This document shows positions 8,598-17,866 of a stretch of DNA of 64,000 nucleotides, piece after piece; position 1 is the stretch's first letter; every line of letters begins with the position of its first letter. The notes beneath the pieces are model-generated. The model was not told the origin of the DNA and did no database searches. It was given only the letters and a program-made list of their open reading frames with translations. Source of the DNA: Gammaproteobacteria bacterium (lineage in GTDB: Bacteria > Pseudomonadota > Gammaproteobacteria > Arenicellales > JAJDZL01). The position numbers and the translations under genes were made by a program. The stretch is from contig JAJEHQ010000036.1 in NCBI GenBank assembly GCA_022823625.1, positions 1 to 64,000 of the forward strand, in the 5' to 3' direction.

Positions 8598-10043
8598 TTG
8601 CTCAGAGTGGCGCTGTTAATTCCAAAATACTTCAAAAGCTACACCTTCGTTCTGTCGGTCATTTACGCAGCATTGTTCTGCGCGTCAATCATTGTTGTGC
8701 TGACGATAGTTTACTTTTCAGCTTTTCAATTTCTTCGGGCACAGACTGACCAGCGAATAGATGAAGACGTTATAAGAATAATTGCCAGCACGGACTGGAC
8801 AAACACCCGCACTTTTGACATTCGTGACATTCGTGACTATTTGTCAAATCGCAGGCGCCTGCATCCAAAAAGCGATCCATCGGTTTATTTACTCGTGGAT
8901 CGAAATGGAATTTACGTCGCAGGAAATTTGCATAAGTGGCCGTCTGATTTATCCTATGTTGATCAATCGCGTCTGGAGTTTTTCGCACAGGTCTACTACG
9001 ATGACGATACAAGAAAGAACCATCCAGTGCGGGCAATCGTTGTAACGCTTGACAATACTGGTCATAAATTGCTCGTTGGCAGAGACATCAAGGAGATCGA
9101 GGCACTGCGGCAAGGATATTTGCGCTTGTTCTGGTGGAGTATGGTGGCTGCAGTTTTTCTCGCAATTCTTGGCGCCTACTGGGTTTCACGAATCGTATCG
9201 CGGCGGCTTGAGAGAGTTAATGCACTAAGCCGCTCCGTGATGGCAGGCGACCTGTCACAGCGCGTTGAATTCAATGCCAGCGGCGATCAATTCGATGATC
9301 TGGCTGATAACATAAACCAGATGCTCGAAAGAATTCAGACCCTGGTTGAAGCAATTCGAAGTGTGTCTGACAACATAGCGCACGATCTGAGAACACCACT
9401 GACAAGATTGCGAAACGACCTTGATGAGATTGCCAGAAATTTAAGTGGACGACCAGAGCCGGGAATGGAACAGGCGAAAGAGTCCGTCGAAAAAGCGATC
9501 TTTGAAGCGGATTCTCTGCTTCGAACATTTGAGGCGTTGTTGCGAATTGCCCGGTTGGAGAATCGGCCTTTTGGAGAGTCATTCAACGAGGTGTCGGTCG
9601 GACCATTGTTTGAAGAATTAATTGATCTATATGGGCCGATTGCAGATGGTCAGTCAATCTCTCTCACATCATCGGTTGAAAGTGACTCAGCCGTTGTTTT
9701 TGTCGATCGGGATGCACTGGCTCAGGCGCTGGCTAATTTGGTGGACAATGCGCTGAAATATACTCCGCAGCATGGAACGATCGCGGTAGAGGGCAAAAGC
9801 TCAGCGAACGGTTTCGAAATTGCAATCTCAGATAACGGGCTAGGCATTCCGGCTGAGTATCATCAGGAAGTACTCAAGCGCTTCGTTCGACTGGATGACG
9901 GTAGTCGAACAACACCTGGAAATGGGCTGGGACTAAGTCTTGTTGCGGCTGTTGCCCGTATGCACAACTTGGACCTTGTTCTTGAAGATGCCAAACCCGG
10001 TCTTCGAGTACGGCTGAAAAATTTCAAACTAGTAAAGCCATAA
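8598..10043 (+). CDS. Sensor histidine kinase (HAMP, HisKA, HATPase)
   Basis: About 481 residues. There is a transmembrane helix near residues 15-40, a periplasmic loop to about 170, a second helix at about 173-197 and a HAMP linker (SRIVSRRLERVNALSRSV). The H-box is DNIAHDLRTPLTRLRNDL, and the N, G1 and G2 boxes are DNALKY, SDNGLGIP and GNGLGLSL. It phosphorylates the adjacent OmpR-type regulator. The start is uncertain: TTG 8598 follows an AGGG but with tight spacing, and GTG 8607 is an alternative. The signal sensed is unknown. Confidence 0.92.
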   Translation: MLRVALLIPKYFKSYTFVLSVIYAALFCASIIVVLTIVYFSAFQFLRAQTDQRIDEDVIRIIASTDWTNTRTFDIRDIRDYLSNRRRLHPKSDPSVYLLVDRNGIYVAGNLHKWPSDLSYVDQSRLEFFAQVYYDDDTRKNHPVRAIVVTLDNTGHKLLVGRDIKEIEALRQGYLRLFWWSMVAAVFLAILGAYWVSRIVSRRLERVNALSRSVMAGDLSQRVEFNASGDQFDDLADNINQMLERIQTLVEAIRSVSDNIAHDLRTPLTRLRNDLDEIARNLSGRPEPGMEQAKESVEKAIFEADSLLRTFEALLRIARLENRPFGESFNEVSVGPLFEELIDLYGPIADGQSISLTSSVESDSAVVFVDRDALAQALANLVDNALKYTPQHGTIAVEGKSSANGFEIAISDNGLGIPAEYHQEVLKRFVRLDDGSRTTPGNGLGLSLVAAVARMHNLDLVLEDAKPGLRVRLKNFKLVKP

Positions 10044-10089
10044 ACTATAGGTCCTGTAAGCGCCGGTGGTTTTCGACATCCAGCTTTTT

Positions 10090-10992
10090 ATGTTGACCGA
10101 CTCATTTCAAAAATCAAAATTTGATGACTGGAATGATCGGTTTTTTCAGGCAGATCCAAGCCCTTTGGCCACACATTACTGGAATGCCTGTCAAGTTGAG
10201 TTGCTTGCGTTAAAGCCTGGTAATGTTCATCTTTATGCAGATGGGCACGGGATGACGGTCGATCATTTTTTGGCGAGTGCTTACGCGACCGCACCCAAGC
10301 TGACAGATCCAATGTTGAGTTTGGGTGAACGGGTGCTGCAGTCTGTTATTGCGACTCGCGATGCTGTAAGCTTGAACACCAATCTTGGCGTGATTCTGTT
10401 GTGCGCGCCGCTAGCCATTGCGGCAGAGAAGGCATCTGGAGCCACTCTACGGCAGACAATCGACGATGTCATACGAGAAACTAACGTACAGGAGGCGGAA
10501 CTGATCTTTCAGGCAATCAGAATGGCAGCACCATCTGGACTTTCGACTGCGAAGGTAAATGATGTTTGGGAACATGCTCAACAAGGTATTTATGCGATTA
10601 TGAAGTCAGCAGAATCGAAAGACATGATTGCCAGACAGTATGCAACAGGTTTTGCCGATGTATTCGAGGTCGGTTTAAATGAGGTGGATGAAGGTGTCGC
10701 GCTGAACCTCAATCAAAGAGATTTAGCGGTGAGAATCTATCTTGGATTTCTATCGCGCTTTCCGGATACACATATCACACGGCAGTTCGGTAGAGCTGTT
10801 GCTGAAGATATTCGGTCCGAAGCGAAGTCACTTTATGCTGAACTTTGCAAGTTGAACTCGACACAGTTGATGTGCGACAGACTGATGGACTACGATGAGA
10901 ATTGGAAGTCCCGCGAGGTAAATCCGGGAACCTCTGCTGACTTAACCGTTGCAACTCTATTTACCTACCAAATCAAAAATGCAGTAAATTAG
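10090..10992 (+). CDS. Triphosphoribosyl-dephospho-CoA synthase (CitG)-like protein of the H4MPT cluster
   Basis: About 300 residues of the CitG/MdcB fold, with KPGNVHLYADG near residue 40 and NTNLGVILLCAPLA near residue 97. CitG itself makes the citrate-lyase prosthetic-group precursor, but no citrate or malonate lyase genes are here. Instead it lies just upstream of fae, where methylotrophs and methanogens keep a CitG-like gene (orf5 type) needed for H4MPT-linked C1 metabolism. A role in cofactor synthesis is therefore inferred. GTG 10066 is an alternative start; ATG 10090 is chosen. No Shine-Dalgarno sequence decides. Confidence 0.8.
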   Translation: MLTDSFQKSKFDDWNDRFFQADPSPLATHYWNACQVELLALKPGNVHLYADGHGMTVDHFLASAYATAPKLTDPMLSLGERVLQSVIATRDAVSLNTNLGVILLCAPLAIAAEKASGATLRQTIDDVIRETNVQEAELIFQAIRMAAPSGLSTAKVNDVWEHAQQGIYAIMKSAESKDMIARQYATGFADVFEVGLNEVDEGVALNLNQRDLAVRIYLGFLSRFPDTHITRQFGRAVAEDIRSEAKSLYAELCKLNSTQLMCDRLMDYDENWKSREVNPGTSADLTVATLFTYQIKNAVN

Positions 10993-11088
10993 AATTGCCA
11001 TTGGCTGTTCAAAGTTTCGTGGCTTATTTCGACTGCTGACTGCGAATCGTCAAACTAAATTTAATGTTCACTATATGGAGAAGACAAA

Positions 11089-11595
11089 ATGGCAATTGAT
11101 AATGTACGAGTAGGCGAATCACTTGTTGGTGACGGTAACGAGGTTGCTCACATTGACCTGATTATGGGTCCGCGGGGCTCTGCAGTAGAAGCTGCATTTT
11201 GTAATACCTTGTGCAACAACAAGGATGGTTTTACCAGCCTGTTGGCGGTTGCTTCACCGAATGTACCTGCAAAGCCGAACACGGTTATGTTCAACAAGGT
11301 TACGATGAAAGGTGCCAAGCAGGCGGTGCAGATGTTTGGTCCTGCCCAGCGTGCGGTTTCCATGGCTGTCATTGACAGCGTTGAAGATGGTACCATACCG
11401 GCTGATGAGGCGGATGATCTGTTTGTTTGCGTTGGCGTATTTATTCACTGGGAAGCGGAGGATGACACCAAGATCCAGGATTACAATTACGAAGCAACGC
11501 GTGAAGCTATCAGACGCGCTGTAACGGGTCGTCCCACTGCACAGGAAGTGATTGAACAGAAGGGTGCTTCCCATCCTTTTGCCGCACATGACTGA
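11089..11595 (+). CDS. fae: Formaldehyde-activating enzyme
   Basis: A 168-residue Fae. The N-terminus has [17 protein letters not shown] with the conserved catalytic-type His, then [19 protein letters not shown] and FIHWEAED. Fae condenses formaldehyde with tetrahydromethanopterin to methylene-H4MPT in the cytoplasm, the entry of the H4MPT C1-oxidation pathway. GGAGAAG precedes the ATG. A perfect 14-bp hairpin follows directly, so it is probably a strongly expressed single gene. The oxidation genes mtdB, mch and fhc are not in this window. Confidence 0.96.
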   Translation: MAIDNVRVGESLVGDGNEVAHIDLIMGPRGSAVEAAFCNTLCNNKDGFTSLLAVASPNVPAKPNTVMFNKVTMKGAKQAVQMFGPAQRAVSMAVIDSVEDGTIPADEADDLFVCVGVFIHWEAEDDTKIQDYNYEATREAIRRAVTGRPTAQEVIEQKGASHPFAAHD

Positions 11596-11605
11596 TAGGC
11601 TAGAG

Positions 11606-11646
11606 CAACAGGTGCCAGGCTCCAATAACCTGGCACCTGTTGTTGT
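11606..11646 (+). terminator. Hairpin terminator after fae
   Basis: A perfect 14-bp stem, 11606-11619 CAACAGGTGCCAGG and 11629-11642 CCTGGCACCTGTTG, with a 9-base loop. It lies 10 bases after the fae stop. Only a short T/G tract follows, so it may also act as a 3' stabiliser. Confidence 0.75.
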
Positions 11647-11745
11647 CTGACCAAGAGTTGTACTGACAACTCTTCATCGAAGTAACTGATCAGAGTTGTC
11701 GAACAGCTAATCTGTTGTGACAAACGACTTAATGGGAGGCTTTCA

Positions 11746-12138
11746 ATGTCTGACGAAAAAACTGATCGACGCCAGGACGAGATATTTGACCAGGCAACGA
11801 TTGAGAGAAGACTGGCAGAAGAACTGCCACACTGGTACTACGAGAACGGTTGGATTCGCCGCAAGTACCGTACGATGGGCTGGAAGGGGACATTGATGGT
11901 GATCAACGCGGTTGGGCATCTCGCTGAAGCGGCGTGGCATCATCCCGATATTACTGCCTCATATGCTTTTGTCATTGTGAAGTTGATGAATCACGCAGCA
12001 AAAGGTGTTACTGAAAAGGACTTTGAACTTGCAAAAAAAATAGAGGAAATGGTCCATTGGCAGCCAGGTCTTGATAACAGCGCACTGGAAGGAACGCCGA
12101 CGGACCAAAGATTTCGGTACATTCGCTACGATTCGTAA
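11746..12138 (+). CDS. Pterin-4a-carbinolamine dehydratase-like protein
   Basis: A 130-residue PCD/DCoH-family protein with the diagnostic EAAWHHPDI His-His motif and PHWYYENGWIRRKY before it. It is about 20-30 residues longer than the usual ~100, mostly at the N-terminus. Strong GGAGG precedes ATG 11746. Classical PCDs recycle pterin after aromatic hydroxylation. Between fae and folKP, with no hydroxylase nearby, a role in pterin or H4MPT biosynthesis is more likely. Methylotroph H4MPT clusters carry such a gene. Confidence 0.85.
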   Translation: MSDEKTDRRQDEIFDQATIERRLAEELPHWYYENGWIRRKYRTMGWKGTLMVINAVGHLAEAAWHHPDITASYAFVIVKLMNHAAKGVTEKDFELAKKIEEMVHWQPGLDNSALEGTPTDQRFRYIRYDS

Positions 12139-12169
12139 CTGATATCAGACTGAATAAGTTCGCCGATTG

Positions 12170-13498
12170 ATGAAGCAGCGTACTGACGTCTTACTCAGTT
12201 TGGGATCAAATTTTGGTGATCGAAAAACCCATCTAAACACTGGACTTGATCGTCTAGCGCGCGCCGGTTGCTTGATTCAACAGATATCCCCAATCGTTGA
12301 ATCACCAGCGCAACTACCACCTCAGTCACCTTCTGAATGGAATCGGCCATTTTTGAATCTGGTCGCCATTGGTGAAACGGTCAAAGATTTTGATGCATTC
12401 CAGCGCGACGCTAAAGCAATTCAACTGGAGTACAGCAAGCCGGGAATGAGCAAGTGGAGTCCGCGCGAACTGGACATTGATATCATTCACTGGGGGAAAA
12501 AAGCACCTCCAAATCAACAGTTAACAGCGGGAGTTCTGTCAGTTTTCACTCGTCCTTATGTGCTAACACCGCTTTTGCATATCGCACCAAGCTGGCCGGT
12601 TACAGATCAGGGTGATGTTACTGCGTTTGAACTTAGCGTTCGTTCAACAATTGAACTTCACATTCCAATTTGGATGGGAATCCTCAATGTTACGCCCGAT
12701 TCATTTTCTGACGGTGGTCGATACGAGACGCCCGAAAGTGTAAGAGCACAGGCAGATCACATGATCCAGAATGGAGTGAACATTATTGATATTGGAGCGG
12801 AGTCGACTCGACCCAATGCAACGGCTTTGAGCGATGATGAAGAATGGAAGAGGCTGCTACCAGCCATTAAACAGGTAAAAGAAAGTTGTGCGAACACTTT
12901 CCTTGCGCCAGAAATCAGTGTGGATACCTATCATCCAGTGAATGCTGAAAGATCCCTGAATCAAGGCATTGATATCATCAATGACGTTAGTGGTCTGCGC
13001 GACGATCATATGCTTGCACTTGCTAGGGAAAGTGGCAAGACTTTTATCGCGATGCATAGCATTACCGTACCTGTTGATCCGAAAATCAGTATTGGTGCCC
13101 GGGAGGATGCCTGTCGAGTCTTCGAGACGTGGGTGGATGAAAGTCGCCGCCTGTGGGAAAACAAAGGACTCGATCTTGACAAAATTGTAATTGACCCCGG
13201 AATCGGATTTGGCAAGAGCAGTCTTCAGGCACTGGATCTAATGCGATCGGTTAAGCGTCTGCGAAAGTCTGGGCATCGGGTGCTAATTGGTCACTCAAGA
13301 AAACGCTTTCTGAAAGCGTTCTCGAATCTGGAAAGTTCGGAACTTGATTTAGAAACGATTGGCGCTTCACTCAATCTTTGCGCACAGTCCGTTGACATTT
13401 TGCGTGTTCACGATGTAGAGGCTCATACCAGAGCTTATTTGAGTTGGGCACATCTACTCGACAATACGGAGGTGGACAAATCCGAATCTGTGGTCTAA
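12170..13498 (+). CDS. folK-folP: Bifunctional HPPK-DHPS fusion (FolK-FolP)
   Basis: A 442-residue fusion. Residues about 6-150 are 6-hydroxymethyl-dihydropterin pyrophosphokinase (LLSLGSNFGDR, KWSPRELDIDII). Residues about 168-430 are dihydropteroate synthase (GILNVTPDSFSDGGRY, NIIDIGAESTRPNA, IDPGIGFGKS, IGHSRKRFL). The two consecutive steps make dihydropteroate for folate. The location in a C1/H4MPT block may mean it serves the methanopterin branch or simply shares regulation. ATG 12170 is preferred over TTG 12167. Its 3' end overlaps the convergent DUF447 gene by 4 bases. Confidence 0.93.
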   Translation: MKQRTDVLLSLGSNFGDRKTHLNTGLDRLARAGCLIQQISPIVESPAQLPPQSPSEWNRPFLNLVAIGETVKDFDAFQRDAKAIQLEYSKPGMSKWSPRELDIDIIHWGKKAPPNQQLTAGVLSVFTRPYVLTPLLHIAPSWPVTDQGDVTAFELSVRSTIELHIPIWMGILNVTPDSFSDGGRYETPESVRAQADHMIQNGVNIIDIGAESTRPNATALSDDEEWKRLLPAIKQVKESCANTFLAPEISVDTYHPVNAERSLNQGIDIINDVSGLRDDHMLALARESGKTFIAMHSITVPVDPKISIGAREDACRVFETWVDESRRLWENKGLDLDKIVIDPGIGFGKSSLQALDLMRSVKRLRKSGHRVLIGHSRKRFLKAFSNLESSELDLETIGASLNLCAQSVDILRVHDVEAHTRAYLSWAHLLDNTEVDKSESVV

Positions 13499-14064
13499 TT
13501 TAATTTCGCGGGGTGACTACAAAATTCATCAATTGCGTCGGTCAGCCACTGCCAGGCTTCAAGTTCCCGCGGTCCTGCAGTTTTATCAATTGCAATTTGA
13601 AGATACGCCAATTCGGCATTAATCTTGTCTTCCGGCAGCATGTGCAATCGACTTACGAGTATTGCTGATTCAATTACAGCGGCTTGTGCGCGGTTAAACC
13701 CCGGAAAGGGCTTGGTGGATGAGCGGTGTACCTGCGATAGATAAACCTTTGGTCTAAGCTCATCATCGACAACTCTCTTTACTTCGAGTTCCTGATGGTT
13801 GATAGCAGCTTCCAGCACCCGGCCTTTTGCGTGTGTGGCGGGTCGAGTTGGCCAATTTGTTCGCCCAGTAATGCATCCGGCATAGACTCTAACATCATCG
13901 GTGATGTTGACAACCGCTGTACCGGTGACTTCGAGATTGTGCAGTGTCTGTGACGGTTTAAATGGTGCGATCACTACAAAATCATCAATGTATCGAATGC
14001 CCATCGGGGCGATATGTACAACGTCGTGTTCATCGACAGTTGAAACAATTACTTCGAATATCAC
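13495..14064 (-). CDS. DUF447 family protein (H4MPT-associated)
   Basis: A 189-residue DUF447 protein. It begins MIFEVIVSTVDEHDVVHIAPMGI, contains the flavin-reductase-like strand pattern (FKPSQTLHNLEVTGTAVVNITDDV) and has a helical C-terminal half (RAQAAVIESAILVSRLHML). DUF447 is shared by methanogens and H4MPT-using methylotrophs and is taken to act in methanopterin metabolism; its reaction is not known to me. It is the last gene of a minus-strand operon and starts 3 bases after the DUF6513 stop codon. Confidence 0.85.
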   Translation of the reverse strand: MIFEVIVSTVDEHDVVHIAPMGIRYIDDFVVIAPFKPSQTLHNLEVTGTAVVNITDDVRVYAGCITGRTNWPTRPATHAKGRVLEAAINHQELEVKRVVDDELRPKVYLSQVHRSSTKPFPGFNRAQAAVIESAILVSRLHMLPEDKINAELAYLQIAIDKTAGPRELEAWQWLTDAIDEFCSHPAKLN

Positions 14065-14066
14065 AG

Positions 14067-15464
14067 TCAGTTTTCGCGTTCAATCTTTGGTTTTAGCGTA
14101 CTGCCAGTTTCCTTATACTGGTCAGTCGACGGTTCTTCAGAGTGTAGGCAACCCCACTTGAGTTGTTGGTCTTGAACATAGCGCTTTCCAAGCTGCCAGG
14201 CAATTTGCGCTTTGGTCAGTTCGGCGCCGAGATAGAATGCATGCCCCACATCTTCTTTCACGTCGATATGTGGGTATAGTTTGTAGGGATCAGTCGCTTC
14301 AAACAGCCCGTCCCGGTTGAAAATATGGATGCCTTCATCACTCACTTGAATTCTGAAACTGGGATCTTTTATCAAGGTGGAAAAATCTCGAATTTCATCC
14401 GCTGTGGAGGGGTTGGGTTTTTTGTCGTGCAGCGCCAGCAAGTCATCGCTGTAATTTCGAGGCAAGCTGGAATCAGATTTGGCAGCATGCATCACGCGTC
14501 TCGCGCGATCTGTCTCTTTGATAACAGTTCGAGCATGTTGACTGACCTGAGTTGTCAGCACTGCGCTGACATCAAGTTCTGAAACAATGCCCATCATGAT
14601 AGCGGTGATGCCAAGCGTGTCTGCATCGGTGAGCTCAGTGATGTTGCCAGTACCCATCATGATTTCTACATCAGGGTATCGATGTTGAAGCTCAAAATAG
14701 TTTGAAATTGACTCAGTAAATCCAAAGTGTATCGGATTCAAGATCGCATCGGCAAGAAACGGTTGTTCCAATTTTTGCATGGCTTCGATTGCCCGATAAA
14801 GTGACTTCTGACCCTTGTCAGCGGCTGGAATCAATACAGGGGTGCTTGCAACTTCATTTGCAATCCAAAGTGTATCTTCGGTAAGGCTGAGTAAAAAATC
14901 AGCTCCCGTCTTACCCCCGCGAAGCAGGTCGCTGCTTTCGAGTGAGTCGATGCTGGTTTTAAATCCAGTTTCGAGTAGAGCCTGAACAGCCTCTTCCAGA
15001 TGTGGAAAATCCTGGCCTGGCAGACATCCTAAATCGATGACATCCGCGCCACAACTACGATAGTCTTCTGCGAGCGAAATAATGCTTTCTGTGGTTCGAT
15101 TCGGGGCATCGACAATCTCAGCGAATATTTGCACCGTGTATTCATTGAGATTGGCGGACCGAGCGGGTGAGCCAAAAAATTCCGGCAAGTCCTTCAGGTC
15201 GTTGGGACCTCGTACCACCCTGATTCCAAAATGATCACCGAGATCATTGACATCACCCACACACAGCCCCGGCAGCATGACCTGGTCAAAATCTCCGGAA
15301 ATTTTCAAGCGTCGCTTGACCATCGCAGTTGTAGCAAGAGCCGCGACACTCACGCCGATTTGGTGAATTTCATAGGAGAAGTCTTTCGGTTCAATTCGAT
15401 CCAGAGTTCGCTGCAGGCTTGCTTCCGCCAGCCGACCCGTTATGAACAAGATTCGTTCAGACAT
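14067..15464 (-). CDS. DUF6513 / dihydropteroate-synthase-like protein (H4MPT biosynthesis)
   Basis: A 465-residue protein. The N-terminal DUF6513 segment (MSERILFITGRLAEASLQRT) is followed by a TIM-barrel pterin-binding-like domain: CGADVIDLGCLPGQDF near residue 153, FKTSIDSLESSDLLRGGKTG near residue 188, and MMGTGNITELTDADTLG. Such proteins occur with H4MPT genes and are thought to replace DHPS in coupling the pterin to the arylamine in methanopterin. It overlaps the upstream flavoprotein gene by 25 bases, so translation is likely coupled. Confidence 0.82.
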   Translation of the reverse strand: MSERILFITGRLAEASLQRTLDRIEPKDFSYEIHQIGVSVAALATTAMVKRRLKISGDFDQVMLPGLCVGDVNDLGDHFGIRVVRGPNDLKDLPEFFGSPARSANLNEYTVQIFAEIVDAPNRTTESIISLAEDYRSCGADVIDLGCLPGQDFPHLEEAVQALLETGFKTSIDSLESSDLLRGGKTGADFLLSLTEDTLWIANEVASTPVLIPAADKGQKSLYRAIEAMQKLEQPFLADAILNPIHFGFTESISNYFELQHRYPDVEIMMGTGNITELTDADTLGITAIMMGIVSELDVSAVLTTQVSQHARTVIKETDRARRVMHAAKSDSSLPRNYSDDLLALHDKKPNPSTADEIRDFSTLIKDPSFRIQVSDEGIHIFNRDGLFEATDPYKLYPHIDVKEDVGHAFYLGAELTKAQIAWQLGKRYVQDQQLKWGCLHSEEPSTDQYKETGSTLKPKIEREN

Positions 15465-16000
15465 TTGATACGGTTAAGCACGGCACTTTTGAGCTCATCC
15501 ATGTTTGTAGTCAGGGTGGTGGATTCGAATTCGCCGATCTTTCTCGAACATTCAAGATCGATCTCACGCGGATAGACAGTGACCATTTGCCCTGGTGCGG
15601 GGGTTATCACGACCGGTTTGGTATCGCATGCGTAAACGATGATGGGAATTTGGCACTTGCCAGCCTGGGCGAAAACATTAGTAACCAGTGTGTCTGAAAT
15701 TCCTGCGACGCATTTTGCAACTGTGTTTGATGTCGCTGGAGCAACCACCAGAGTGTGGTAGTTATTTTCATAGAACTGCCCCACAGGAACAGCGCTGGCA
15801 GTCGAATCTCGAAACATGCGTATCTTGGCGCGGCGCAATCGTTCAGTGTACTTGTACATAACCAGTACTTCTTCAACTGCCCGGCTAAGAAAAACATCGA
15901 CGTCTTCTAACCCCATCAGAAACTCCAGGCACTCTTCAAGGTCGTGGCCGGATCCGGTCAGAGCCCAGGCGAATCTTATTTTCTTGTGTTTGCGAGGCAT
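15440..16000 (-). CDS. Flavoprotein, dihydromethanopterin-reductase (DmrB / AfpA)-like
   Basis: About 186 residues of the flavin-dependent decarboxylase/flavoprotein fold. FAWALTGSGHDLEECLEF lies at the N-terminus and VAPATSNTVAKCVAGISDTLVTN in the FMN site. Homologues in archaea and methylotrophs are archaeoflavoproteins, and DmrB reduces dihydromethanopterin to H4MPT. First gene of the operon with DUF6513 and DUF447. The frame opens GTG then ATG; the ATG at 16000 is used. Specific function is inferred from context. Confidence 0.78.
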   Translation of the reverse strand: MPRKHKKIRFAWALTGSGHDLEECLEFLMGLEDVDVFLSRAVEEVLVMYKYTERLRRAKIRMFRDSTASAVPVGQFYENNYHTLVVAPATSNTVAKCVAGISDTLVTNVFAQAGKCQIPIIVYACDTKPVVITPAPGQMVTVYPREIDLECSRKIGEFESTTLTTNMDELKSAVLNRIKCLNESCS

Positions 16001-16035
16001 CACTTAGATTGGAGAGTACGAGAGTACCTGCAGCC

Positions 16036-17457
16036 TTAATTCGCTCTCCACCGCAGTTCGTTGCTGACTACTCGAATCTTCTCCCGCGCAATCGAGACCG
16101 TGTAAAAATCACTCGAGTTTTGTTCAGCATACTTCAATTGACCCAAAGCGATTTTCAGATCGCCAATTTTAAAATGATAGTCCGCATCAGCAAGGTAGGC
16201 TTCTCCGATCGAGCCTGACTCGGCCGCAGTTTTAGCATTGAGCTTTACAAGCTGAATGTGTTCGATATTTGTCAGAATGTGCTTTCTCAGGTATCGGTTG
16301 GCTTGCTCCGCGTGACCGGATTCAAGCATTGCCTTTGTATAAATCTCAATGACTGCCGGATGAGGACGTTCCTGTGCTGCCGATGGTTCCAACATCGAAA
16401 TGGTCAATTGTGGGTTGTCATTCAATGTCATTTCTGCCTGCGCGAGCAAAACCCACAAATTATCGGGCTGAAGCAGAGCCATCTCAGATAATTCCTTCTG
16501 TGCCTTTGCCAAGTTGCCGTCTCTAGCAAGCGAAAGTGCGTAGCCATATCGATTGGCTGACTGCTCGTCTTCAGTCCCATTTGTCAAGTTCTTCTCAAAG
16601 TGCAAATAAGTCTTACCGGACTGCCAGTTGAATAAAACCCGGTTTCGAGCTTTAAAGTACAGAAAATCGGATGTCAGATCTGGAAACGGTCGATTGGAGT
16701 ACTGCCGAAGTCTCGAGCTGATTGCGGCGATTCGCTGCGGTGTAACGGGGTGAGTATTGTGGATATTCGATTCAATTACACCTCGCTGTCGCTTTTCACG
16801 CTCAAGTGCCACCATAAAGTCCCTGGCATAATTTGGATCGTAGCCAGAGTTAGCCATCATTCTAACCGCAACATTATCAGCTTCGCGCTCGTAAGCGAGT
16901 GTGTGTGCAATTATGGAATCAACTCGAGCAGCTTGTGAACCGATAATTGCCGCAATTCCGGCATCGCCACCGATCAGCAGACCTGCGAGCACTGCGAGAA
17001 TTGACGGCGCCTGTGTTGATTCATAAGCCCCTAGCAGACGTTCTAAGTGGTTTTGCTTGAAGTGTGCGAGTTCGTGAGCCATGACCGAGACCAACTCTGC
17101 TTCGTTACTTGCCAATTCAATTAACCCGGAGTTTAAGAAAAAGGTTGAGCCAGGTCCGGCAAACGCATTGACTTCAGGATCCTTGACCACATAATAATGA
17201 AGAAGATCAATGTCTATCTCTCCGCCTTCAACCAGTTTTTTCGCGATGTCTATGACGAATGCATTGATCTGCAGGTCATCGGAAAGCTGCTTTGTTTCGC
17301 GAACGATGCTAAGGAACTGCCTGGCCTGACGCTGTAGACTTTCAGTGGCGACCGGATTTGCTGCGTATGCAGAAGAATCCAACTCAATGCCCGGTAACAA
17401 AAGGGCAAACGTCAGCAAGAGGCTGAGAATTTTGATCTTTTTCATGCGGTTAATCAT
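16036..17457 (-). CDS. Periplasmic M48 metalloprotease with TPR region (BepA-like)
   Basis: About 473 residues. It has a signal peptide (KKIKILSLLLTFALLLPGIE) and a zinc motif MAHELAHFKQNH (His128, Glu129, His132). The third ligand Glu lies in YEREADNVAVRMM. A C-terminal tetratricopeptide-like region starts at about 290. BepA-type proteases assist and degrade outer-membrane LptD/BAM substrates. The frame is open to 17487, and the ATGs at 17457 and 17445 are both plausible starts. No operon partner is evident. Confidence 0.9.
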   Translation of the reverse strand: MINRMKKIKILSLLLTFALLLPGIELDSSAYAANPVATESLQRQARQFLSIVRETKQLSDDLQINAFVIDIAKKLVEGGEIDIDLLHYYVVKDPEVNAFAGPGSTFFLNSGLIELASNEAELVSVMAHELAHFKQNHLERLLGAYESTQAPSILAVLAGLLIGGDAGIAAIIGSQAARVDSIIAHTLAYEREADNVAVRMMANSGYDPNYARDFMVALEREKRQRGVIESNIHNTHPVTPQRIAAISSRLRQYSNRPFPDLTSDFLYFKARNRVLFNWQSGKTYLHFEKNLTNGTEDEQSANRYGYALSLARDGNLAKAQKELSEMALLQPDNLWVLLAQAEMTLNDNPQLTISMLEPSAAQERPHPAVIEIYTKAMLESGHAEQANRYLRKHILTNIEHIQLVKLNAKTAAESGSIGEAYLADADYHFKIGDLKIALGQLKYAEQNSSDFYTVSIAREKIRVVSNELRWRAN

Positions 17458-17866
17458 TATGAATCTGTCTTCAAAATGTCTGATCATTGAGTCAGAGAGT
17501 ATATGAGTGGATATGTTCCACTAGCGTTTCGAATTTTAACAGCAAGCTAAATCCCACCTGCTCCATTATGGAGAAATCGCTAACAGAACCCGTGGTGTGA
17601 GAGGTTTGTTTGAGACCGGTTCAATTCGAGAATATTGATTGACGAATCGCATGTCCGGTTTGATCTTCTTTTGGGGTTATATACTTGACAAATCCATTTA
17701 ATTGAATTCAGATGTCCTGAAAATATTTATGTGAATCGTTGAGTCTGATCTGGACAACATATTCATTTCATTGCCATATATTTTGAATTTTTCTGCAACC
17801 GGTTGAGTTGCCGATCTTAAACTGGCCTGGCTGCCGTATGTTTCTCAGAATTAAGTGGCGGAATTC
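17458..17866. other. Intergenic region upstream of the M48 protease gene
   Basis: It shows AT-rich stretches, a TTGACA near 17686 on the + strand without a convincing -10, and a small AGTGGA-TATGT-TCCACT hairpin near 17504-17521. No coding similarity or RNA gene is recognised. Confidence 0.35.
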
